A DNA stretch of 64,000 nucleotides from an uncultured Blautia sp. (GCA_937893675.1 CALBGI010000033.1:24119-88118); one strand, 5' to 3'; positions 51,558 to 60,809 are shown, counted from the first letter of the stretch. Notes: generated by a model from the sequence alone, not told the origin. A program made the numbers and translations.

Positions 51558-53147
51558 ATGAGATTAAAAAAAATAACTGGAATTTTATGTGCAGCAGCAA
51601 TGGCAGCCGGAATCCTGGCAGCACCGGCCCAGGCGGTAAAAGCGGGGGCGGAAGACCGCTCCGTGGTTGTCACCATGCCGGTAAGTTCAGAACCCGCATC
51701 CGGCTTTGATCCGGCCTTTGGCTGGGGTGCAGGGGAGCATGTTCATGAGCCGCTGATCCAGAGCACGCTTGTACGTACCAATACAGATCTGGAAATTGAA
51801 AATGACCTTGCAACAGAGTATTCCTGCAGCGAGGATGGCCTTACCTGGACGGTGAAAATCCGGGATGATGTAACGTTTACTGACGGGGAAGCGCTGACGG
51901 CGCAGGACGTTGCTTTTACATACAACAACTGTCGGGATTTGAGCACAGTAAACGATTTTACCATGCTCAAGGAAGCGGTTGCAGTGGATGACACCACAGT
52001 GGAATTCCACATGAATGAGCCCTATTCTATCTGGCCGTACACCATGGCGATTGTGGGAATTGTGCCGGAGCATGCCTACGATGAAAATTACGGCCTGCAT
52101 CCCATCGGATCCGGACGGTATATTATGAAACAGTGGGATCAGGGACAGCAGGTCATTTTTGAGGCGAATCCGGATTACTATGGAGAAGCGCCCAAAATCC
52201 AGAAGCTGACGGTTCTTTTTATGGAAGAGGATGCGGCGCTGGCAGCAGCTATGGCAGGACAGGTTGACGTGGCGCACACGGCGGCTTCCTACAGTGACCA
52301 GGAAATCGAGGACTATCATCTGCTTCGGGTGGACACGGTGGACAACCGCGGATTCAATCTCCCGGTGACAGAGCCGGAGGAAAAAGACGGCCTGGTTTAT
52401 GGAAACAGTCTGACCTCAGACGTACTTGTACGCAGGGCCATCAACCTGGCGATTGACAGGGAGGAAATGATCGACAATGTGCTGAACGGCTACGGAACCG
52501 TTGCCTACAGCGTCTGCGACAAAATGCCCTGGTACAATGAAGCGGCAGTAAGCGAGTATGATCTGGATGCGGCAAAGGCATTGATGGAAGAAGCCGGATG
52601 GACGGAAGGCAAGGACGGAATCCGGGAAAAGAATGGGGAAAAGGCGAAGCTGACGCTTATGTTCAACAATGGCGATTCTGTGCGCCAGGCTTTGGCGGAG
52701 GACACTGCAAATCAGCTTCGGGAACTTGGCATTGAAGTCACCACCGAGGGTGTGGGCTGGGATACGGCTTATGACAGAGCACAGAGCGATGCGCTGATGT
52801 GGGGCTGGGGAGCACATACGCCCATGGAGCTTTACAATATTTATCATACCATGGAGGATACAGGGCTTGCGCAGTATTCTCCCTATGCAAACGAACAAGT
52901 AGACAAGTATATGGACGAGGCGCTCAAGAGCGACAATCTGGAGGAATCCTATGAGCTCTGGAAAAAAGCACAGTGGGACGGAACTGCCGGTGTGACACAG
53001 GAGGGCGATATTCCCTGGATCTGGCTGTGCAATATCGATCATCTCTATTTTGTGCGGGATGGCCTTGAGGTGGCGGAACAGAAGATCCATCCTCACGGAC
53101 ATGGATGGTCCATTGTCAACAATATAGATGAATGGAATTGGGAGTAA
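51558..53147 (+). CDS. Family 5 substrate-binding protein (oligopeptide/nickel type)
   Basis: 529 aa. Signal peptide with AAPAQA-type cleavage and no lipobox. Standard SBP_bac_5 marks: ATEYSCSEDGLTWTVKIRDDVTFTDG in the first third (family signature region) and GSGRYIMKQWDQG. The C-terminus has HPHGHGW, a histidine set that could bind a metal. It resembles NikA/CntA-like as much as OppA-like proteins; the ligand (Ni chelate or peptide) is open. AAGGAG before the ATG. Confidence 0.85.
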   Translation: MRLKKITGILCAAAMAAGILAAPAQAVKAGAEDRSVVVTMPVSSEPASGFDPAFGWGAGEHVHEPLIQSTLVRTNTDLEIENDLATEYSCSEDGLTWTVKIRDDVTFTDGEALTAQDVAFTYNNCRDLSTVNDFTMLKEAVAVDDTTVEFHMNEPYSIWPYTMAIVGIVPEHAYDENYGLHPIGSGRYIMKQWDQGQQVIFEANPDYYGEAPKIQKLTVLFMEEDAALAAAMAGQVDVAHTAASYSDQEIEDYHLLRVDTVDNRGFNLPVTEPEEKDGLVYGNSLTSDVLVRRAINLAIDREEMIDNVLNGYGTVAYSVCDKMPWYNEAAVSEYDLDAAKALMEEAGWTEGKDGIREKNGEKAKLTLMFNNGDSVRQALAEDTANQLRELGIEVTTEGVGWDTAYDRAQSDALMWGWGAHTPMELYNIYHTMEDTGLAQYSPYANEQVDKYMDEALKSDNLEESYELWKKAQWDGTAGVTQEGDIPWIWLCNIDHLYFVRDGLEVAEQKIHPHGHGWSIVNNIDEWNWE

Positions 53148-53151
53148 AAAC

Positions 53152-54147
53152 TTGAAAAATCGAAGTATTCTGTTTGTAGGAAAAAATTTTGTGCGGATGA
53201 TACTCCTGCTTTTTGCGGTGAGTGTCGTCACTTTTGCACTGGTATCCGCGTCCCCCATTGACCCTTTGCAGGCCAATGTGGGGCAGGCGGCGCTGGGCAG
53301 TATGAGTGAAGCCCAGAAAGACAAGCTCCGTTCTTACTGGGGCGTGGATACGCCGCCGGTGCAGAGGTATGTGAACTGGGCAACGGATTTTGTGCGCGGC
53401 GATATGGGAACTTCCCTGCAGTACCGGCAGCCGGTGACACAGGTCATAGGGATAAAACTGGCCAACTCCTTGTTTCTTTTGGGGTTGGCTTGGGTCATTT
53501 CCGGGGTTCTGGGATTTTTGCTGGGCGTTTTGGCCGGTGTTTTTCAAGGAAGGCTCATTGACAAGGTGATCAAAGGCTACTCCCTTCTCATCGCCAGCAC
53601 TCCGGCGTTTTGGCTGGCGCTGCTTCTGCTGATCATTTTCAGTGTGTGGCTGGGAGTTCTTCCCATTGGATTGAGCGTGCCCATTGGCATGGAAGCGGAT
53701 GCGGTGACCCTGGCGGACCGGATCAGCCATGCCATTTTGCCCGCAGTGACCTTGAGCATTACGGGGATTTCCAACATCGCGCTTCATACAAGGGAAAAAA
53801 TGATCGACATCATGGAAAGCGATTATGTGCTGTTTGCAAAGGCGCGGGGCGAGAGTCTGTGGAGCATTGTGCGCCGTCATGGCCTTCGGAACGTGCTTCT
53901 TCCGGCCATGACGCTTCAGTTTGCCTCGATCAGCGAAATCATCGGAGGTTCTGTCCTTGTGGAACAGGTATTTTCCTATCCGGGACTTGGTCAGGCGGCA
54001 GTGGCGGCGGGGACGGGAAGCGATGTACCGCTTCTTATGGGAATCACCATGATTACGGCTGCCATGGTATTTTTGGGGAACTTTATTGCAAATCTTTTGT
54101 ACGGTGTCGTTGACCCGCGCATCCGCAAAGGAGGGCGAAGGTCATGA
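53152..54147 (+). CDS. ABC permease 1 (DppB/NikB type)
   Basis: 331 aa from TTG 53152, which has GGGAG 8 bases upstream; an ATG 24 bases earlier lies inside the previous gene. Six membrane segments, EAA-like loop (FAKARGESLWSIVRRHGLRN), and the YPGLGQAAV end. Pairs with the next gene. Confidence 0.88.
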   Translation: MKNRSILFVGKNFVRMILLLFAVSVVTFALVSASPIDPLQANVGQAALGSMSEAQKDKLRSYWGVDTPPVQRYVNWATDFVRGDMGTSLQYRQPVTQVIGIKLANSLFLLGLAWVISGVLGFLLGVLAGVFQGRLIDKVIKGYSLLIASTPAFWLALLLLIIFSVWLGVLPIGLSVPIGMEADAVTLADRISHAILPAVTLSITGISNIALHTREKMIDIMESDYVLFAKARGESLWSIVRRHGLRNVLLPAMTLQFASISEIIGGSVLVEQVFSYPGLGQAAVAAGTGSDVPLLMGITMITAAMVFLGNFIANLLYGVVDPRIRKGGRRS

Positions 54148-55052
54148 CAGGACGGGCAGTATACAGAAAGCAGGCTTCGGATAAGAACCAGGTTATGGAC
54201 AAGAAGCAGGCTTCCAGTGCATACAGGCTGCCCCGCTGGAATCAGCGGCAGAAGGCAAAAATGCTTTTCGCTTTTGCGGTGATATTTCTGGCGGCAGTGG
54301 CAGCAGCCGGCATTTTTTGCAGAGAAGCAGCCATGGTGACGGATTTTTCCAGAAAGAACCTTCCGCCAAGCCTTGCCTATCCGTTTGGGACAGACTGGCT
54401 GGGAAGAAATATGTTTTACAGAACCCTTGCAGGACTTTCCACCAGTATCCTCATCGGCATCAGCGCGGCGGCGGTAAGCGCGGTGGTGGCGCTGGTTCTG
54501 GGGATCATGGCGGCAACGCTTGGAAAAAAAGCGGACTCGGCGATCACCTTTGTGATCGATACCGTTATGGGGATTCCCCACATTTTGCTTTTGATCCTGA
54601 TTTCCTATGCAGCAGGAAAAGGTCTGAAGGGTGTCATCATCGGTGTGGCGCTCACACACTGGACCTCCCTTGCGCGTCTGATCCGCGGGGAGGTGCTTCA
54701 GCTGAAGGAATGTGAATATATTCAGATCGCAAGGAAGCTTGGACACAGCAATTTTGCAATTGCCAGAAAACATATGGTGGTGCAGCTGCTTCCGCAGTTT
54801 CTGGTGGGACTTGTACTGTTGTTTCCACATGCGATCCTGCATGAGTCAAGCATTACCTTTCTGGGATTCGGACTTTCCTCGGAGCAGCCGGCCATTGGTG
54901 TGATTCTCTCTGAGAGTATGAAGTATCTGATCATGGGAAAATGGTGGCTGGCACTGTTTCCGGGACTGATGCTGGTATTCACGGTTGTACTGTTTGACGT
55001 GGGAGGAACTGCGCTTCGCCGGATTCTTGACCCGAACAGTGTGCACAAGTAG
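54144..55052 (+). CDS. ABC permease 2 (DppC/NikC type)
   Basis: 302 aa. After a long polar N-terminus come six membrane segments. FGTDWLGRNMFYR and the EAA-type IQIARKLGHSNFAIARKH are diagnostic. Coupled to permease 1 by a 4-base overlap. Confidence 0.9.
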   Translation: MTGRAVYRKQASDKNQVMDKKQASSAYRLPRWNQRQKAKMLFAFAVIFLAAVAAAGIFCREAAMVTDFSRKNLPPSLAYPFGTDWLGRNMFYRTLAGLSTSILIGISAAAVSAVVALVLGIMAATLGKKADSAITFVIDTVMGIPHILLLILISYAAGKGLKGVIIGVALTHWTSLARLIRGEVLQLKECEYIQIARKLGHSNFAIARKHMVVQLLPQFLVGLVLLFPHAILHESSITFLGFGLSSEQPAIGVILSESMKYLIMGKWWLALFPGLMLVFTVVLFDVGGTALRRILDPNSVHK

Positions 55053-55060
55053 GAGGCAGT

Positions 55061-56050
55061 ATGAGTTGTACAAACAAGAGACATATATTGGAAATAGAGG
55101 ATCTGAGCATCTCTTTCTGGCAGTATGAAAACGATGCAAGCAGCCGGCAGATAGAGCTTCCGGTCATATCAAAGCTCTCGGTTTCTGTACATGAGGGAGA
55201 GATTGTGGCGGTAGTGGGCTCCAGCGGTTCCGGCAAAAGTCTCCTGGCACATGCGGTGCTGGGACTCCTTCCCTACAATGCCCATGTGACAGGGAATATG
55301 TATTATGACGGTGAGCTTTTGGACAAAGAGAAAATAGAACAGCTTCGGGGAAACCGGATTGCGTTTGTGCCCCAGAGCACCACGTATCTGGATCCGCTGA
55401 TGAATGTGGGTGCCCAGGTACGGGGAGAAAATGCACCGGAAAAAAAGAAAAAGCAGAGGAGACTGTTTGAGAGATACGGCCTTTCCAAAGAGGTGGATGG
55501 GAAATATCCGTTTGAGTGCTCCGGCGGAATGATCCGGAGAGTGCTCCTGGCCTCCGCGCTTATGGGAGAGCCAGGACTGATCATCGCAGACGAACCCACG
55601 CCGGGAATGGATCTGGCACTTGCCAAAAAATCCATGGAGGATTTTCGGAAATTTGCGGATGAGGGCAAGGGGGTTCTTCTCATCACCCATGACATAGAGC
55701 TGGCGCTTGAGGTGGCGGACCGCATTGCCGTTTTTTACGCGGGAACGACGGTGGAGGAAGCGCCGGTGACAGATTTTGCATCGGAAGCTACCCTGCGCCA
55801 TCCCTACACAAAAGCGTTGTGGCGGGCATTGCCGCAGAATGGCTTTATGCCTCTGCCCGGAGTGCAGCCTTACGTGAAGGACATGCCTCAGGGCTGTCCT
55901 TTCGGGCCAAGATGCAGCCATTTTTCAGAGAAGTGCACCGGGGAGATCGCCATGCGCCGTGTGGGCTGCGGAACCGTGCGGTGCAGCATGTACGAGGGAG
56001 AGGCTTTGTCTGTGGAAGCACATCATCACACAACGGGAGGTGCCGGATGA
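55061..56050 (+). CDS. ABC ATPase 1 (DppD/NikD type)
   Basis: 329 aa. Walker A GSSGSGKS, Q-loop VPQSTTYLDPL, signature ECSGGMIRR (modified), Walker B LIIADEP. The C-terminal CPFGPRCSHFSEKC...C with four cysteines is the oligopeptide-transporter tail that can hold an Fe-S cluster. Its stop overlaps the next gene's ATG. Confidence 0.9.
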   Translation: MSCTNKRHILEIEDLSISFWQYENDASSRQIELPVISKLSVSVHEGEIVAVVGSSGSGKSLLAHAVLGLLPYNAHVTGNMYYDGELLDKEKIEQLRGNRIAFVPQSTTYLDPLMNVGAQVRGENAPEKKKKQRRLFERYGLSKEVDGKYPFECSGGMIRRVLLASALMGEPGLIIADEPTPGMDLALAKKSMEDFRKFADEGKGVLLITHDIELALEVADRIAVFYAGTTVEEAPVTDFASEATLRHPYTKALWRALPQNGFMPLPGVQPYVKDMPQGCPFGPRCSHFSEKCTGEIAMRRVGCGTVRCSMYEGEALSVEAHHHTTGGAG

Positions 56051-56643
56051 TTCTGGAGGGAAAAAACCTGACCTTTTCCTATGAAGAAAAGGAAGGACAT
56101 GTATTTAAAAATGTCAGTCTTACGGTAAAAAGCGGAGAGCGCGTGGCGATCATGGGGCCAAGTGGTTTTGGAAAAACAACGCTGTGCAAGGTTCTGGCAG
56201 GATATCTGCAGCCGTGCAGCGGCCAGGTGCTTCTGGATGGAAAACCGATTCCTCCCAAGGGCTATCATCCGGTGCAGATGATATGGCAGCATCCGGAGAG
56301 AGCTGTAAACCCAAGACTTCGCCTGAGAGATACTCTTTCGGACGGGGTGGAGGTGGAGGAACGGATCATCCGGGAGCTGGGGATTGAGGCGGACTGGATG
56401 AACCGGTATCCGCAGGAGCTTTCCGGAGGTGAGCTGCAGCGGTTCTGTATCGCCAGGGCGTTGGGAAAACACACCCGTTTTCTCATTGCGGATGAAATCA
56501 GCACCATGCTGGATCTGATCACGCAGAGCCAGATATGGGAGTTTCTCCTTCGGGAATGTGCGCGAAGAAATCTGGGACTTCTGGTTGTGTCGCACAGTGA
56601 GCCGCTCCTTCAGCGGGTGGCAGAGCAAAGGATCGAGTTTTAG
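56047..56643 (+). CDS. ABC ATPase 2 (DppF/NikE type), short
   Basis: 198 aa, shorter than the usual 250-320, lacking the C-terminal oligopeptide tail. Walker A GPSGFGKTT, signature LSGGELQRF, Walker B FLIADEIST. The second ATPase of the importer. Completes a five-gene operon. Confidence 0.88.
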   Translation: MILEGKNLTFSYEEKEGHVFKNVSLTVKSGERVAIMGPSGFGKTTLCKVLAGYLQPCSGQVLLDGKPIPPKGYHPVQMIWQHPERAVNPRLRLRDTLSDGVEVEERIIRELGIEADWMNRYPQELSGGELQRFCIARALGKHTRFLIADEISTMLDLITQSQIWEFLLRECARRNLGLLVVSHSEPLLQRVAEQRIEF

Positions 56644-56699
56644 CAAAATAGTGCAGGTTCGTTTTGTTGTGCGCCGGGATGTCAATTTTAATTTGGGAA

Positions 56700-56727
56700 T
56701 TGACAAACCGGCGATTCTTGTTATAAT
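56700..56727 (+). promoter_or_regulatory. Promoter of ilvN
   Basis: Consensus TTGACA (56700-56705) and consensus TATAAT (56722-56727), 16 bases apart. No T-box leader is seen before ilvN. Confidence 0.8.
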
Positions 56728-56777
56728 GAATAACATATTCATATTTATTATAGTAAAGTGGTGAAGGGAGACAGGAT

Positions 56778-57275
56778 ATGGAAAAAAGAATTCTCTCACT
56801 GTTGGTGGACAACACCGCCGGTGTCCTGAGCCGAATTTCCGGCTTATTCAGCCGCCGCGGCTATAACATAGATAGTCTGACTGTTGGCGTCACTGCGGAT
56901 GAGCGCTATTCCCGCATGACAGTTGTGTGCAGCGGAGACGAGATGATCCTGGAGCAGATTACCAAGCAGCTCGCTAAGCTTGTGGATGTTCACGATATTA
57001 AGGTGCTTCAGCCGGAAGAAAGTGTCAGCCGTGAGCTGGCTCTGGTGAAGGTGGGAGCAAGAGCAGAGCAGCGTCAGGGGATTATTTCCGTTGCCAATAT
57101 TTTTCGGGCAAAGGTCATTGATGTAGCCAAGGATTCCCTTGTCATCGAGATGACCGGAACCAAGAGCAAGCTGGAGGCTTTTATCGATCTGATGGGCGAT
57201 TATGAGATTCTGGAACTTGCCCGCACCGGTGTTACCGGCCTTTCCAGAGGAACCAAGGATGTGCGTTATCTGTAG
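56778..57275 (+). CDS. ilvN: Acetolactate synthase small (regulatory) subunit
   Basis: 165 aa. N-terminal ACT domain (LLVDNTAGVLSRISGLFSRRGYNI) and the ALS_ss C-terminal domain (LVKVGA, RAKVIDVA, GVTGLSRGTKDV). It confers valine feedback on acetolactate synthase. The catalytic ilvB subunit is not adjacent; ilvC follows. GGGAG before the ATG. Confidence 0.95.
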   Translation: MEKRILSLLVDNTAGVLSRISGLFSRRGYNIDSLTVGVTADERYSRMTVVCSGDEMILEQITKQLAKLVDVHDIKVLQPEESVSRELALVKVGARAEQRQGIISVANIFRAKVIDVAKDSLVIEMTGTKSKLEAFIDLMGDYEILELARTGVTGLSRGTKDVRYL

Positions 57276-57279
57276 TAAG

Positions 57280-57348
57280 CTTGTACATACATGCAGACAG
57301 CCTGTGCTGTCTGTACAAGAACATTGCCTGCTAAGGGCTGCGCCCTTA
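57280..57348 (+). other. Two hairpins between ilvN and ilvC
   Basis: CTTGTA/TACAAG (57280-57285 with 57314-57319) encloses CAGACAG/CTGTCTG (57294-57300 with 57307-57313). TAAGGGC/GCCCTTA (57332-57338 with 57342-57348) follows. Neither has a T tract, so they are more likely to stabilise or process the mRNA than to terminate. Confidence 0.55.
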
Positions 57349-57382
57349 ACGATAAAAAAGGAATTACGAGGAGGAAATGAAC

Positions 57383-58405
57383 ATGGCAAACAGAATTTTT
57401 TATCAGGAAGACTGTAATCTCAGCTTATTGGACGGCAAGACCATTGCGGTTATCGGCTATGGAAGTCAGGGACATGCGCATGCGCTGAACGCAAAGGAAT
57501 CCGGCTGCAATGTCATCATCGGTCTCTATGAGGGAAGCAAATCCTGGAAAAGAGCTGAGGAGCAGGGCTTTGAAGTATATACGGCAGCAGAGGCTGCAAA
57601 AAAGGCAGATATCATCATGATCCTGATCAATGATGAGAAGCAGGCCGCTCTTTACAAAAAAGATATCGAGCCGAATCTGGAGGAAGGCAACATGCTGATG
57701 TTTGCCCATGGCTTCAACATCCATTACGGATGTATCGTTCCTCCCAAATTTGTGGACGTTACCATGATTGCGCCAAAAGGACCGGGGCATACGGTAAGAA
57801 GCGAGTATCAGGCAGGCAAGGGTGTTCCGTGTCTGGTAGCGGTTGAGCAGGATGCGACCGGCAAGGCTCTGGATATGGCTCTTGCATATGCGCTGGCCAT
57901 CGGCGGTGCGCGGGCAGGTGTTCTGGAGACTACATTCCGTACAGAGACAGAGACCGACCTTTTTGGTGAGCAGGCAGTTCTTTGCGGCGGTGTGTGCGCT
58001 CTGATGCAGGCTGGCTTTGAGACTCTGGTTGAGGCTGGCTATGATCCAAGAAACGCATACTTTGAGTGTATCCACGAGATGAAGCTGATCGTAGATTTGA
58101 TTTACCAGTCCGGATTTGCAGGAATGAGATACTCAATTTCCAACACAGCGGAGTACGGCGATTATATTACCGGTCCGAAGATCATCACCGAGGATACCAA
58201 GAAAGCGATGAAGAAGATTCTTGCGGACATCCAGGACGGAAGCTTCGCAAAAGACTTCCTGCTGGATATGTCCTCTGCTGGAAGCCAGGTGCATTTCAAG
58301 GCCATGAGAAAGAAAGCGGCAGAGCATCCTTCTGAGATCGTAGGTGAAGAAGTTCGTAAGCTGTACAGCTGGAACAATGAGGATGACAAGCTGATCAACA
58401 ACTAA
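57383..58405 (+). CDS. ilvC: Ketol-acid reductoisomerase
   Basis: 340 aa, class I short form. Rossmann motif VIGYGSQGHAHALN, then PKGPGHTVRSEY, LFGEQAVLCGG and the C-terminal metal-binding glutamates (YFECIHEMKLIVDL). Makes dihydroxy-isovalerate and related acids in valine, leucine and isoleucine synthesis, using NAD(P)H. ATG 57383 is preferred to one 6 bases earlier by spacing from GAGGAGG. Confidence 0.96.
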   Translation: MANRIFYQEDCNLSLLDGKTIAVIGYGSQGHAHALNAKESGCNVIIGLYEGSKSWKRAEEQGFEVYTAAEAAKKADIIMILINDEKQAALYKKDIEPNLEEGNMLMFAHGFNIHYGCIVPPKFVDVTMIAPKGPGHTVRSEYQAGKGVPCLVAVEQDATGKALDMALAYALAIGGARAGVLETTFRTETETDLFGEQAVLCGGVCALMQAGFETLVEAGYDPRNAYFECIHEMKLIVDLIYQSGFAGMRYSISNTAEYGDYITGPKIITEDTKKAMKKILADIQDGSFAKDFLLDMSSAGSQVHFKAMRKKAAEHPSEIVGEEVRKLYSWNNEDDKLINN

Positions 58406-58461
58406 GAGACAGCGATAAGACATAAAAGATAACGATAAGATGTTGGTGTGAATAAGGATTG

Positions 58462-58506
58462 TCCCGGAGGATGATGTGGTGGCACATTGGTTCTCCGGGA
58501 TTTTTT
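58462..58506 (+). terminator. Terminator after ilvC
   Basis: TCCCGGAG (58462-58469) with CTCCGGGA (58493-58500), then TTTTTT. Confidence 0.85.
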
Positions 58507-58550
58507 GAATGTTCTTTTCACATAGTCCATGTTACTGTAGAGGAGTTTGT

Positions 58551-58661
58551 ATGCAGGATAAAATACGGATTGTAGATGATGAACAGGAAATGAATGAGAG
58601 GGAAATAAATCAGATGGAAGGTTTTGAGATGGAACAAGCGGCAGAGACATTCGGAAAATAG
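58551..58661 (+). CDS. Small acidic peptide upstream of the LytTR pair
   Basis: 36 aa with a good ribosome site (GAGGAG, 5 bases). Strongly charged (IRIVDDEQEMNEREINQMEG), no hydrophobic part and no cysteine, so it is not an AgrD-like signal. It lies alone between the ilvC terminator and the LytTR regulator; the rest of 58406-58724 holds nothing else. Function unknown. Confidence 0.4.
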   Translation: MQDKIRIVDDEQEMNEREINQMEGFEMEQAAETFGK

Positions 58662-58724
58662 TGATTGTGCGTCGGGACATTTTGCAGTACGATATTAAAA
58701 GAAATGGTAAAGGAGTATGGCAAA

Positions 58725-59441
58725 ATGGCAGAACGGATTAGGATCGGTTTGATTGATGATGATCGGGAACATCTGGAGCTGATGAGGTCTTATCTTATGA
58801 GATTCAGGGCGGAAGATGACATCAGCTTTTCCCTGGAAATATATATGAACGGGCTGAATTTTGTCGAAGATTATAAAGGAGATCTGGACATTATTTTTCT
58901 TGACATTGAGATGCCGCATATGAATGGCCTTGAAGCTGCACACAGAATCCGGCTTGTCGATACGTCTGTGGGTATTGTGTTTGTGACAAATATGGCGCAG
59001 TATGCGATTAAAGGGTATGAAGTGGATGCAATCGATTTTGTTGTAAAGCCTGTAGAATATTATGTATTTGCGGAAAAACTGAGAAAGGCGATCCGGTATA
59101 CGAGAAAGAATGCGGAGAGGGAGCTTGTGATTGCAACAGAGGATACAGTTGTGAAATTGCGGCTCTCCTGGATTAGATATGTGGAGAAGAACAAAAATTA
59201 TCTGATTTATCATACCCATAATGGAGACTATAAAATGAGGGGGACGATAGCGGCGGCTGAGAAGGAGTTGGGAAAAGACGGATTTTCTAAATGTATCAGT
59301 GGATGCCTCGTCAATCTGAAATATGTATCAAAAGTAGAAAAGGATGCAGTATATGTAGACAATGTTCGACTTCCACTGAGCCGGCAGCGTCGGAAAGAAT
59401 TCCGTGAAGATCTGATGAAGTACATAGGAGGAATAAACTGA
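58725..59441 (+). CDS. LytTR-family response regulator
   Basis: 238 aa. Receiver with D11-D13 and acceptor D60 (FLDIEMP); LytTR domain at about 135-235 (IRYVEKNKNYLIYHT, CLVNLKYVSKV). ATG 58725 chosen (AAAGGAG 9 bases upstream). The stop overlaps the kinase start (ATG/TGA). Second LytTR system in the window, and without agrB/agrD. Confidence 0.88.
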   Translation: MAERIRIGLIDDDREHLELMRSYLMRFRAEDDISFSLEIYMNGLNFVEDYKGDLDIIFLDIEMPHMNGLEAAHRIRLVDTSVGIVFVTNMAQYAIKGYEVDAIDFVVKPVEYYVFAEKLRKAIRYTRKNAERELVIATEDTVVKLRLSWIRYVEKNKNYLIYHTHNGDYKMRGTIAAAEKELGKDGFSKCISGCLVNLKYVSKVEKDAVYVDNVRLPLSRQRRKEFREDLMKYIGGIN

Positions 59442-60742
59442 TGGAGGAGCTTGCTTTTATATCATGTGTTCGCTTTTCGATGCAGCTTATGATCGCTGAG
59501 AGTGTATTTGTATCCGAATTTCCCAAAAGAAACAGGTTTATTTGGAGGATGCTTGGTTCTTTAATAGGTTATTTTTTGCTGGCATATGTTGTTTTCACGG
59601 CGTTCCAGCGGATACCTGGCAATATCCCGCTTGTATATACGGCCTACTATACAAGTTTGTTTTTCCTGTCACTTGGAGTCATCAAATGCTGCTTTGTCAC
59701 CAGAGGAAAGGATATCCTTTTTGCAGGGGTCTGCGGATATGCCACCCAGCATATCGCGTTTGCACTTGTTATGATCGTACAGGAGCTTACCGGAATCAGT
59801 TTCGGAGTGGTTTTGGACTTTATTGTAATTCGTTTCCTTCCGTATCTGGCGGTTTCACTCTTTATCCATTTGGTTGTGATCAGAAGGTCGACGGGGAAAA
59901 GAGAACTGAAAGATTTGGATATCCGTATGATTTTTCTGGCATTTGTGATCCTGCTGACAACTGTGTTTGTGAGTGTTATGGTCGACAGTAAATATTTTGT
60001 AACGGATTCTTCTTTGATGCGCAATGTGATCTGTAAGATCTATGCAGTAATCTGCTGTTCTCTTGCAATATTTGTGGCCTTCGGCATTTCCAAACAGAAT
60101 CGGGTTATCCACGAAAATGAGATGATGGAGGCAATGCTCCACAATATGAAAGAGCAGCAGAGACTTTCAAGAGAAAATATTAATATTATCAATATCAAGT
60201 GCCATGACCTGAAGTACCGAATTTCCAGAATCTCCAGAATTGAGGAGTCCAAAGATCAGGAAGAATATATTGACAGCATCAAAGATGCACTGGCTATCTA
60301 TGATAATATTTACCAGACAGGAAATGATGTACTTGACCTTGTGCTTACAGAAAAAGGGCTGCTCTGTGATGAATATGGGATCAAAATGACCTGTATGATT
60401 GACGCTTTGATTCTCGGCTTCATGAGTGTATCGGATATGAATGCTTTGTTTGGAAACCTGATAGATAATGCTGTTGAGAGTACCATGAAAGAAGAGAAGG
60501 AGAGACGTTTTATCAGTATTCAGGTAAAAAAGAGAGGACAGGGATGCCATATCCATATAGATAACACGTGCAGTGTACCGCCGTCCTTTAAGGACGGCCT
60601 GCCTGTCACAACAAAAAAGGATAAGGCATACCATGGATTTGGTGTCAGAAGTGTGAAATACATCGTAGACAAATATAAAGGCGATCTTTTGATGCAGGCA
60701 GTGGAAGGGAGATTCAGTGTGGATATTCTCTTTTACCAGTAA
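59441..60742 (+). CDS. GHKL sensor histidine kinase
   Basis: 433 aa. Six membrane segments in the first 220 residues, then NIKCHDLKYRISRI (phospho-acceptor His), FGNLIDNAVESTM and GFGVRSVKYI. Same architecture as AgrC. It could sense a peptide or small molecule; no signal gene is adjacent. The operon ends with a hairpin, and a GH3 enzyme follows. Confidence 0.87.
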   Translation: MEELAFISCVRFSMQLMIAESVFVSEFPKRNRFIWRMLGSLIGYFLLAYVVFTAFQRIPGNIPLVYTAYYTSLFFLSLGVIKCCFVTRGKDILFAGVCGYATQHIAFALVMIVQELTGISFGVVLDFIVIRFLPYLAVSLFIHLVVIRRSTGKRELKDLDIRMIFLAFVILLTTVFVSVMVDSKYFVTDSSLMRNVICKIYAVICCSLAIFVAFGISKQNRVIHENEMMEAMLHNMKEQQRLSRENINIINIKCHDLKYRISRISRIEESKDQEEYIDSIKDALAIYDNIYQTGNDVLDLVLTEKGLLCDEYGIKMTCMIDALILGFMSVSDMNALFGNLIDNAVESTMKEEKERRFISIQVKKRGQGCHIHIDNTCSVPPSFKDGLPVTTKKDKAYHGFGVRSVKYIVDKYKGDLLMQAVEGRFSVDILFYQ

Positions 60743-60766
60743 GCCGGATGTACCATTTTTACCTCG

Positions 60767-60809
60767 TGGGATACCAAAAGAACCACATTTGGTTATCCCA
60801 TGTTTTTTT
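60767..60809 (+). terminator. Terminator after the GHKL kinase
   Basis: TGGGATACCAAA (60767-60778) pairs with TTTGGTTATCCCA (60788-60800) with one bulge, then TTTTTTT. Confidence 0.8.

Noticed and set aside
56644..56777. T-box or branched-chain amino acid attenuator before ilvN
   Set aside because: Only a consensus promoter and a short leader are present; no T-box motif, terminator or leader peptide with Val/Leu/Ile codons.
58551..58661. Small ORF as an AgrD-type pheromone for the LytTR/GHKL pair
   Set aside because: No cysteine, no amphipathic leader and no P-x-P-E tail; no agrB next to it.
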